Shown piece by piece: positions 6,957 through 13,589 of a stretch of 14,258 nt of DNA. The stretch is from Gulosibacter massiliensis (lineage in GTDB: Bacteria; Actinomycetota; Actinomycetes; Actinomycetales; Microbacteriaceae), in contig CAMDKN010000013.1 of assembly GCA_945901035.1 (NCBI GenBank), positions 1 through 14,258 on the forward strand, written 5' to 3'. A program made the translations under genes and the position numbers. The notes under the pieces are model-generated. The model did not search any database. It saw only the letters and a program-made list of their open reading frames with translations, and was not told where the DNA came from. Numbering within the stretch: the first letter of the stretch is position 1; each line of letters opens with the position of its first letter.

Positions 6957-7886
6957 GTGACCGACGAGAAAAAGATTTACGTGGCCAACGCGCCCGTCAG
7001 TTACGGGGCGTTCGAGCTCACGGTCGGAATCAACCCGAACGTCCCCGACGGAACCGCACTGCTCGATGCGGTAGCCGCCGCCGGATACGACGGGATTGAC
7101 CTCGGCCCGGTCGGTTATCTGGGCGTCGGTGCCGACCTCGGTCGGCGGCTCGCCGATCGCGGTCTGGGACTGTCCGGTGCGTACCTCGAGTTCCGCTACC
7201 ACGAGCCGGACAACGTGACCGCGACGATTCCCGAACTGGACGCGATGCTCGACACCTTCGATGCGGTCGCTCCGTTCGCGAGCACACCAGCACCGAGGCC
7301 GACGATTGCCGACGCGGGAAGCGACGCTCGGCACGGAGCGCCCGGTTCCGGTGCCCGAAACCCCGCATCGGGGCTGACCGACGCCGAGTGGGATCAATTC
7401 GCGCTGGGGATGAACCGAGTTCTCGAGCGCTGTCGCCAGCGCGGTTACGAACCAACCCTTCACTGCGAAACGGGCTCATTCCTCGAGTCCACCGCGGAGT
7501 TGGAAAAGGTGCTCACCCTCACCGACATCGACGTCTGTCTCGAAACCGGACATCAGTTGTTGGGCGGCGGTGACCCACACGATTTCCTTCACACCTGGGG
7601 CGACCGGGTCAACCACGTTCACCTCAAAGACGTCACGATGAGCGTCTTCGACGACATCGTTCGGACGGGTCAACCGTCGTCGGCGATTTGGGCGAATGAG
7701 GCTTTCCCGCGTCTCGGCGACGGTGATTTCGACGTCGCCCGTTTCGCCTCGAGTCTCATCGCCAGCGGATTTGCCGGTTGGCTCGTCGTGGAACAGGACA
7801 TTTTTCCCTCGTCGCCCGAGCGTTTCGCCCGAGCGATTGAGGACCAACACCTCAACCGCACCTACCTTTCGACGTTAGGACTGTGA
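6957..7886 (+). CDS. Second IolE/IolH-like TIM-barrel isomerase or dehydratase
   Basis: This 309-residue paralogue of the 4034-4906 product has matching blocks throughout: NAPVSYGAFE (11-20), GIDLGPVGYLG (46-56), CLETGHQLLGGGDP (194-207), NHVHLKDV (219-226) and GWLVVEQD (274-281). The probable metal-site residues are E171, E196, H222 and E279. Where the first paralogue has HPHVGT this one has HCETGS, and D175 there is E196 here, so the chemistry may differ (isomerase or epimerase rather than dehydratase). A Pro/Ala/Gly-rich stretch (about 108-139) lengthens a loop compared with the paralogue. The GTG at 6957 is preferred, with AGAAGGA about 12 bases upstream; an in-frame TTG at 6945 would touch that ribosome-binding site. 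It lies 18 bases after the SDR stop and three bases before the next gene. Confidence 0.72.
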   Translation: MTDEKKIYVANAPVSYGAFELTVGINPNVPDGTALLDAVAAAGYDGIDLGPVGYLGVGADLGRRLADRGLGLSGAYLEFRYHEPDNVTATIPELDAMLDTFDAVAPFASTPAPRPTIADAGSDARHGAPGSGARNPASGLTDAEWDQFALGMNRVLERCRQRGYEPTLHCETGSFLESTAELEKVLTLTDIDVCLETGHQLLGGGDPHDFLHTWGDRVNHVHLKDVTMSVFDDIVRTGQPSSAIWANEAFPRLGDGDFDVARFASSLIASGFAGWLVVEQDIFPSSPERFARAIEDQHLNRTYLSTLGL

Positions 7887-7889
7887 ATC

Positions 7890-8786
7890 ATGTTTCGACT
7901 CGGACTCGTCGGAGCGGGACGGATGGGGCAAACCCATCTGGCCGCACTGAAAGACTCGGCAACCGTGTCGGTGACGGCGGTCGTCGAACCGCGCCCCGAC
8001 GTCGCCGCCGCGTTGGCGGCCGACGGCTATGCCGTTCACGCCTCGATCGCTGACCTTTTGATTGCCGGCGGGGTGGACGGATTCCTCGTCGCGACACCCA
8101 GCGGATTCCACGTCGACGTGATCCGACAGCTCGCTCCGGCTGGGCTGCCGATTCTGAGCGAGAAGCCGTGTGGGCTTTCGGTGGAGGACGCGAGCACCGT
8201 CAAGGAGATCGTCGAGAGCGCCGGAGTGAGATTGCAGATCGGATACTGGCGACGGTTTGTCCCTTCGATGATTGAACTCAAAAAGGACATCGAGTCGGGT
8301 CGATTCGGTCGGCTGTTGTTCGTTCACGCGAGCCAGTGGGATTACCGCCCTCCCGCCGCCGAATTCCGAAACAGTTCGGGCGGAATCCTCACCGATATGG
8401 GTGTGCATGAAATTGATGTCATCCACTGGCTCACGGGCGAATCGCCTCGGGCTATTACGGGAACGGTCCTGATGAGCACGACCCCCGGAGTGGTCGACGA
8501 AGACTCGGCGGTTTTCTCCCTCGTGTTGCCGTCGGGAACTCTCGGGATTGCGACGCTCGGTCGTTTTTACCCCGAGGCCGACTTCGTCGGAATCGAAGTC
8601 ATGGGCGAAGAAGACCACGTTCGAATCGAGGTGCTCGCGGGCGAGGCCGGCGAAGTGACCCAGATGGCGGCGCTTCGCGCACAAGCCGAGGCGTTCGCGG
8701 CCGGCGGAGTCCCCGACGGCGCGACCATTGACGACGCCGTCACGGCGCTGCGGGTCGTTTCGCTCTATTCCCCCGGGTCCGACTGA
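7890..8786 (+). CDS. Second Gfo/Idh/MocA-family NAD(P)-dependent dehydrogenase
   Basis: This 298-residue oxidoreductase has GLVGAGRMGQTHLAAL (5-20) as the nucleotide-binding start, VATPSGFH (67-74), SEKPCGL with K92, IGYWRRFVPS (117-126) and GGILTDMGVHEIDVIHW with D169 and H173, so the Lys-Asp-His active set is intact. It is about 37 residues shorter than the IolG-like protein, and the CEKPI and GFNRRFDP boxes are replaced by SEKPC and GYWRRFVP, so it is a distinct subfamily and probably uses another polyol or stereoisomer (inference). The ATG at 7890 has TAGGA nine bases upstream, overlapping the end of the preceding gene. It closes the SDR operon and is convergent with mmsA across 54 bases in which I see no convincing terminator. 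Confidence 0.83.
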   Translation: MFRLGLVGAGRMGQTHLAALKDSATVSVTAVVEPRPDVAAALAADGYAVHASIADLLIAGGVDGFLVATPSGFHVDVIRQLAPAGLPILSEKPCGLSVEDASTVKEIVESAGVRLQIGYWRRFVPSMIELKKDIESGRFGRLLFVHASQWDYRPPAAEFRNSSGGILTDMGVHEIDVIHWLTGESPRAITGTVLMSTTPGVVDEDSAVFSLVLPSGTLGIATLGRFYPEADFVGIEVMGEEDHVRIEVLAGEAGEVTQMAALRAQAEAFAAGGVPDGATIDDAVTALRVVSLYSPGSD

Positions 8787-8840
8787 TGCCCGCCGATACT
8801 GGTTGCCAGCGACGACTGGTCTCGTGTGTCGAATCCGACC

Positions 8841-10334
8841 CTAGTTCTGGGGGAAACCGAGGTTGATTCCGCCGTGGCTCGGGTCGAGCCAGCGCGACGT
8901 CATCGTCTTTTCCTGCGTGTAGAAGTTGACGCCGTACATGCCGTGGGCTTTGGAGTCGCCGAAGAGTGACGCCTTCCAGCCACCGAACGAGTAGTACGCA
9001 ACCGGCACGGGGATGGGAACGTTGATGCCGATCATGCCGACCTGAACCTCGTTCTGGAAACGGCGAGCCGCTCCGCCGTCGTTCGTGAAGATCGCGGTTC
9101 CGTTTCCGAACGCACCGTTGTTGATGAGCGCCACGCCTTCGGCGAAGGTCTTCACACGCACGATCGAGAGCACGGGTCCGAAGATTTCTTCGGTGTACAC
9201 CTTCGACGTCGTCGGTACCTTGTCGATCAGCGTGGGTCCGAGCCAGAAACCGTTCGGGTCGCCATCGACCTCAATGCCACGGCCGTCGACGACGACGTCG
9301 GCGCCATCCGCGATGGCGATGTCGATGTAGGACGCGACCTTGTCACGGTGTTGTTCGGTGACGAGCGGACCCATATCGCAAGAGCGTCGGCCATCACCGA
9401 TGACCAAGCCGCGCATGCGGGCGGTGATTTTTTCGATGAGCGCGTCGGCGACGGGCTCGACCGCGACGACCACCGAGATGGCCATGCAGCGCTCGCCCGC
9501 GGAACCGAAGCCCGCGTTGATTGCCGAGTCAGCAACCAGGTCGAGGTCGGCATCGGGCAAGACGAGCATGTGGTTCTTGGCTCCGCCAAGAGCTTGAACG
9601 CGCTTGCCGTTCTTTGCGCCCGTTTCGTACACGTACTGGGCGATTGGGGTCGAACCGACGAACGAAATGGCGTGAACACGCGGGTCGGTCAGCAACCCGT
9701 CGACGGATTCCTTGTCCCCGTTGAGGACGGTGAACACTCCGTCGGGAAGTCCCGCTTCTTTCCAGAGTTCCCCGAGCCAGATGGCTGCCGAGGGGTCCTT
9801 TTCCGAGGGCTTGAGGACGACGGTGTTTCCGGCCGCGATGGCGATGGGGAAGAACCACATTGGCACCATGGCTGGGAAGTTGAATGGCGAGATGACACCG
9901 ACGACGCCGAGAGGCTGATGAATCGAATACACGTCGACACCGGTCGAGGCGTTTTCGGTGAACGAACCCTTGACGAGGTGGGGAATGCCACACGCGAATT
10001 CCACGACTTCCTGGCCGCGCGAGATTTCACCGAGCGCGTCGGATAGGACCTTTCCGTGTTCCGATGTCAAGATTTCGGCGAGTTCACCCTTTTTGGCGTT
10101 GAGCAATTCGCGGAAGTTGAACAAAATCGCCTGGCGCCGCGCGATAGATGTGTCGCGCCATTCAGGGAACGCCGCGTCCGCGGTCGAGATCGCCTTCTCG
10201 ATGTCCGCCTGGTTCGCGAGAACAACGCGCTTGGTTTCCGTGCCCAGCGCGGGGTCGAACACGGGTGCGGTGCGGTCGGAGGTTCCGTTGTCGCGTGCGC
10301 CAGAAATCCAGTGGGGGACGAGGTTCTTGGTCAT
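8841..10334 (-). CDS. mmsA: Methylmalonate/malonate-semialdehyde dehydrogenase (CoA-acylating)
   Basis: This 497-residue aldehyde dehydrogenase converts malonate semialdehyde plus CoA and NAD to acetyl-CoA and CO2, the last step of inositol breakdown (IolA in Bacillus); it may also serve valine or propionate metabolism. Visible motifs are SPFNFPAMVPMWFFPIAIA (149-167), VVLKPSEKDP with K175, QALGGAKNH (247-255) and the catalytic cysteine C283 in FGSAGERCMA. N254 occupies the place of the usual general-base glutamate, as is typical of the CoA-acylating branch. Length and spacing are normal. The ATG at 10334 follows AAAGGA by about five bases. It is the third gene of the iolC operon, starting 21 bases after the aldolase stop. 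Confidence 0.93.
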   Translation of the reverse strand: MTKNLVPHWISGARDNGTSDRTAPVFDPALGTETKRVVLANQADIEKAISTADAAFPEWRDTSIARRQAILFNFRELLNAKKGELAEILTSEHGKVLSDALGEISRGQEVVEFACGIPHLVKGSFTENASTGVDVYSIHQPLGVVGVISPFNFPAMVPMWFFPIAIAAGNTVVLKPSEKDPSAAIWLGELWKEAGLPDGVFTVLNGDKESVDGLLTDPRVHAISFVGSTPIAQYVYETGAKNGKRVQALGGAKNHMLVLPDADLDLVADSAINAGFGSAGERCMAISVVVAVEPVADALIEKITARMRGLVIGDGRRSCDMGPLVTEQHRDKVASYIDIAIADGADVVVDGRGIEVDGDPNGFWLGPTLIDKVPTTSKVYTEEIFGPVLSIVRVKTFAEGVALINNGAFGNGTAIFTNDGGAARRFQNEVQVGMIGINVPIPVPVAYYSFGGWKASLFGDSKAHGMYGVNFYTQEKTMTSRWLDPSHGGINLGFPQN

Positions 10335-10355
10335 GTTGTTCCTTTTGTTTGAAAT

Positions 10356-11237
10356 CTACGAGCCATGTACGAGGTTAGCCGCTACGTCGACGGCACGGGC
10401 GACATCGTCGTCAGCGGGGTACAGCAGTGTTCGGCCGACGACGAGTCCGCGCACACCGGGAAGCCCGAGCGCGTGCGCCCACTGTTCCTGCAGTTCGGAT
10501 TCGTTGCCGGCGGGGTCACCACCCAGTAACAGCGTGGGTAGTGTGGTCGACGCCATGACACGTTCCATGTCGGGGACGACGGGCAACTTGAGCCACGAGT
10601 ACGCGCTCGAGTTTCCAAGCCCTGCGGCAATCGCGACGGACAGAATCACCTGGTCGGTGGACAGGTTGTTCTTGATGTGTCCATCCACCCATTCGCTCAT
10701 AAACGGCTCGAGCATGATGGGGATTCTGAGTTCAGCGGCGTCGCTGACCGCGAGCGCCGAGGCTTCGAGCGTGTCGATGGTTCCGGTGTCCTGCAGGTTG
10801 ATGCGGACGAGGTTTTTGGCGAAGTCGAGCCCGTCCCGTTCAATGGCGGGCATGTCGTAGGCGGTGTATCGGTCGTCCATCTCAAAGGACGCTCCGCGCA
10901 ATCCGCCGCGGTTCATCGAACCGACGACGATTTTGTCGTCGAGTAACCCCAGCAGGGCGAGGTCGTCGATGATGTCGGGGGTTCCGAGGACTCCGTCTAC
11001 GCCGGGGCGCTCGAGTGCGACGGCAAGTTTGGTGAGTAGCTCGTAGCGGTCGGCCATTGCGGTCGCGTTGCCGTTGACCGCGAGAGCGCCTCGGGCGGGG
11101 TGATCGGCGGCGACGATCATGAGACGCCCGTCCCCCGCGAGAAGTTCACGGCGCTGCCGATTGGCGTACACCTCGGCGAGCCGGCCGGGGTTCGTCGCGC
11201 GGGTTTCCCGAAGCGCGTCGAAATCGAGTGACACCAT
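10356..11237 (-). CDS. DhnA-like (beta/alpha)8 aldolase, Cgl0158-type, probable DKGP aldolase
   Basis: This 293-residue TIM-barrel protein resembles the class I DhnA/FbaB-like aldolases and the actinobacterial type I remember as the Cgl0158 family, found next to iolC in Corynebacterium. Supporting stretches are IVAADHPARGA (41-51), GTPDIIDDLALLG (85-97), RINLQDTG (145-152), IMLEPFMSEW (174-183), YSWLKLPVVPDME with K217 as a Schiff-base candidate, LLGGDPAG (237-244) and GVRGLVVGRTLLYP (261-274), the last two suiting phosphate binding. Placed between IolC and MmsA, it most likely splits 2-deoxy-5-keto-gluconate 6-phosphate into DHAP and malonate semialdehyde, the job IolJ does in Bacillus; this step is inferred. 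The ATG at 11237 shares one base with the kinase stop (TGATG), implying coupling. A longer frame would lie inside the kinase gene. Confidence 0.8.
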   Translation of the reverse strand: MVSLDFDALRETRATNPGRLAEVYANRQRRELLAGDGRLMIVAADHPARGALAVNGNATAMADRYELLTKLAVALERPGVDGVLGTPDIIDDLALLGLLDDKIVVGSMNRGGLRGASFEMDDRYTAYDMPAIERDGLDFAKNLVRINLQDTGTIDTLEASALAVSDAAELRIPIMLEPFMSEWVDGHIKNNLSTDQVILSVAIAAGLGNSSAYSWLKLPVVPDMERVMASTTLPTLLLGGDPAGNESELQEQWAHALGLPGVRGLVVGRTLLYPADDDVARAVDVAANLVHGS

Positions 11238-12184
11238 CAGTAGATCTCCTTCACAATGGCCAGAACTTCGTCGGTGGTTGGCATCGCCGTCGAACACTCG
11301 AGTCGGGACGCGACGATTGCTCCCGCCACATTTCCGAAACGAAGGACATCCACGAGGTCCCACCCTTGCAGGAGGCCGTAACAGAGCGCGCCGCCGAACG
11401 AATCGCCGGCGCCGAGTCCGTTGACGACGTCGACAAAGTACGGGGGCACCTCGACTGAGGTCTCACGGGTTTTGGCGAGCACCCCTTTGGGTCCCTGCTT
11501 GACGATGGCGAGTTCGATTCCGCGATCGAGAAGTGCGTCGGCAGCACGGTGTGGGTCGGTTTCGCCGATCGCAACCTCGCACTCCTCTTTGTTACCGACC
11601 GCAACGGTGACCTTGTCGAGCGCCACGGCAATCTCGGCGGTCGCGAGTTCCGGCGAGTCCCAGAACATCGCGCGGTAGTCGAGGTCGAGAATCGTGAGCG
11701 GGGTGCGGCCGCGTGCGTCCCACGCGGCGTGATGTGCCGCCCGTGACGGTTCCTGGCTCAATCCGGTCACGGTCGACCAATACACCCGGGCGTCGCGAAT
11801 CGCATCGAGGTCGAGTTCCGCGGCCTGAATCTCGAGGTCGGGCGCTTTCGGTTCGCGATAGAAATAGAGCGGGAAGTCGTCCGGCGGGAAAATCTCGCAG
11901 AAGACGACGGGGGTGTTGAGCCCCTCGACGCCGGACACGAACTCGTCGCTCACTCCGAGACGAACGAGTTCGTTGTGAACGAAGCGTCCGAAGGGGTCGT
12001 TTCCGGTCCGCGTGATGACGGCCGAACGCAGTCCGTGTCGGGCGGCGGCGACCGCGACATTCGTGGCGCTCCCGCCGAGGAATTTGCCGAACGACGTCAC
12101 ATCTTCGAGTCCAACACCGGTTTGAAGGGGGTAAATGTCGACCCCGACACGACCGATGGTGATGACATCGTACGGGGCGCTCAT
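11237..12184 (-). CDS. iolC: 5-dehydro-2-deoxygluconokinase (IolC), PfkB family
   Basis: This 315-residue PfkB/ribokinase-type sugar kinase probably phosphorylates 2-deoxy-5-keto-D-gluconate at position 6. It shows the first PfkB signature FLGGSATNVAVAAARHG (35-51), a substrate-region stretch PVVFCEIFPPDDFPLYFYR (92-110) similar to that seen in IolC proteins, LDLDYR (166-171), and the second signature NGLGAGDSFGGAL (255-267) with catalytic D261 in the GAGDSF anion hole. The ATG at 12184 is taken with GAGAG about eight bases upstream; a GTG at 12220 would add 12 residues lacking PfkB character. It is the first gene of an operon with the aldolase and mmsA, 46 bases downstream of operator D. Position next to an aldolase and mmsA separates it from other PfkB kinases. 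Confidence 0.88.
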   Translation of the reverse strand: MSAPYDVITIGRVGVDIYPLQTGVGLEDVTSFGKFLGGSATNVAVAAARHGLRSAVITRTGNDPFGRFVHNELVRLGVSDEFVSGVEGLNTPVVFCEIFPPDDFPLYFYREPKAPDLEIQAAELDLDAIRDARVYWSTVTGLSQEPSRAAHHAAWDARGRTPLTILDLDYRAMFWDSPELATAEIAVALDKVTVAVGNKEECEVAIGETDPHRAADALLDRGIELAIVKQGPKGVLAKTRETSVEVPPYFVDVVNGLGAGDSFGGALCYGLLQGWDLVDVLRFGNVAGAIVASRLECSTAMPTTDEVLAIVKEIY

Positions 12185-12230
12185 GGCAGGACTCTCGATT
12201 AGTGGCAGAGCGGCAAACACCGCGCTCCTA

Positions 12231-12246
12231 CTATGTTAGGACAAAG
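12231..12246. promoter_or_regulatory. IolR-type operator D upstream of the iolC operon
   Basis: CTATGTTAGGACAAAG contains TATGT-TAGG-ACAAA, with the 12-base string TGTTAGGACAAA identical to operator C. On the minus strand TGTCCTAACA fits all ten positions of the remembered IolR motif KGWCHTRACA. It lies 46 bases before the iolC start and about 90 bases before rmuC, in the 151-base divergent gap. Control of iolC is likely; control of rmuC is doubtful given the distance. The rest of the gap shows no other clear element. Confidence 0.68.
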
Positions 12247-12335
12247 TTCGGCTTTTCGCTACTCCGCTGGGCGAAACGGCAGCGCCGACGCCCCCACAAC
12301 CCGCCCGCGGGGGACCCCGATGGCACACTGTTCAC

Positions 12336-13589
12336 ATGGATATGGTCATTTTTCTCTCGGTCGGTCTCGTCATCGGGGCCGTCATCGGCGTTCTTCTCGG
12401 GAAATATGTTTTCGCCTCTGCTTCGGGCGACGCGGTCACCGTCGCGGGGCTCACCGCAACCAACAATTCGATGCTCGATCAGATTGCCGAATTGAAGACG
12501 CAAATCGAATCGATGCGCGAAGCGGAACGGCTCCGCCTCGCGGACGAAAGCCAGATTCTGGAACGACTTGCCCCCGTCCACACCCTCTTGAACCAGGTCG
12601 AGGGTCGGGTCCGGGAAATGGAGAACGAACGGAAAACGCAGTTCCGATCCATCGACGACCAACTAAAACAGGCGCGAACCGACGGCGAAGCTCTTCGCAA
12701 CGTGACCCAGGGGCTCAAATCCGCGCTGTCCGACCCGAACATCCGCGGGCACTGGGGTGAAACGCAACTGGAACGGCTTTTTGAAGCGGCCGGAATGGTC
12801 AAGGGCATCGACTTCATCACGCAGGATCAAATCCCCGGAACCGACGACGAAAAGGGTTCTCGTCCGGATGCCATCGTCAAACTGCCCGACGGTGGTCAAA
12901 TCATCGTGGATTCCAAGGTCACGCTGACCAACTACCTGCGTGCCGCCGAAGAAACCGACCCCAAGCAACGCGCGGTTCTTCTCAAACAGCACGCCAAAGA
13001 CGTTGCGCTCAAGGCAAAAGAACTCGCCGACAAAAAATACTGGCAGCGCTACGACCTCAGCGCGGACTACGTGATTTTGTTTATGCCCACCGAAGCCGCG
13101 TTGGCCGAAGCCCTTCAAGTCGACCCCTCGATCTACGACACGGCACTTCGGGGGAACGTGGCCATCGCCACGCCCATCAGCCTGTTTACGACACTCAAGT
13201 CCGTCGCGTTCCTCTGGCGCCAGCACGACCAGACCAACCAGATTCACGAGGTCATCAACAAAACTCGCGCTCTGATTGACACTCTCGGTAAAACCGCCGA
13301 CGACGTCAACAAGTTCGCCAACAGCCTCAATGCGACGGTCAACAACTACAACACGTTTGCCAGCCGTTTCGAAAACTCCCTGATTGGTGCGGCGGTTGCA
13401 ATCCCCGGCGTCACCGATGCGGCGTTCCCCAGCCTCACGCAACTCGACAAGAAACCGCGTGAACTGGCCGACGGGAAAATCGCCAAGGCGCGCGCGCTCA
13501 AATCGGCGTCGGCCGCAGAACTCGACCTCGATTTAACGGTTCGACCCGCGGAGTCCACAATGGACTCTAATGACGACTCCACGACTTAG
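12336..13589 (+). CDS. rmuC: RmuC-family DNA recombination protein
   Basis: This 417-residue protein has an N-terminal membrane anchor (VIFLSVGLVIGAVIGVLLG, about 4-22), a predicted coiled coil rich in Glu, Gln, Arg and Leu (about 45-120), then the RmuC domain. The domain shows IRGHWGETQLERLFEAAG (about 135-152), DAIVKLPDGGQIIVDSKVTLTNY and a YVILFMPTEAALAEAL block, all characteristic of RmuC. RmuC proteins are thought to be nuclease-related and to limit inversions at short repeats in E. coli; the exact reaction is not settled. The ATG at 12336 begins the membrane anchor; no good ribosome-binding site precedes it, and an ATG two codons on is also possible. It is a housekeeping gene next to, not part of, the cyclitol locus, and its end overlaps the following MFS gene by 20 bases. 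Confidence 0.92.
   Translation: MDMVIFLSVGLVIGAVIGVLLGKYVFASASGDAVTVAGLTATNNSMLDQIAELKTQIESMREAERLRLADESQILERLAPVHTLLNQVEGRVREMENERKTQFRSIDDQLKQARTDGEALRNVTQGLKSALSDPNIRGHWGETQLERLFEAAGMVKGIDFITQDQIPGTDDEKGSRPDAIVKLPDGGQIIVDSKVTLTNYLRAAEETDPKQRAVLLKQHAKDVALKAKELADKKYWQRYDLSADYVILFMPTEAALAEALQVDPSIYDTALRGNVAIATPISLFTTLKSVAFLWRQHDQTNQIHEVINKTRALIDTLGKTADDVNKFANSLNATVNNYNTFASRFENSLIGAAVAIPGVTDAAFPSLTQLDKKPRELADGKIAKARALKSASAAELDLDLTVRPAESTMDSNDDSTT

Noticed and set aside
6210..7463. A 417-codon open frame on the minus strand, opposite the SDR and second TIM-barrel genes
   Set aside because: Both sense genes show family motifs over this region, while the antisense product is Arg/Gly/Val-rich with no recognisable domain; long antisense frames are common in GC-rich DNA.
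8787..8840. Possible terminator between the convergent Gfo/Idh gene and mmsA
   Set aside because: Only a four-base CCAG/CTGG pairing is visible with no U-rich tail, so it is too weak to call.
10335..10355. Possible fifth operator copy before mmsA (TTTGTTTGAAAT on the plus strand)
   Set aside because: It lacks the ACAAA arm and palindromic form, and lies within an operon rather than at a promoter.
12663..13442. A 259-codon minus-strand frame opposite rmuC
   Set aside because: It covers the conserved RmuC domain on the other strand and has no features of its own.
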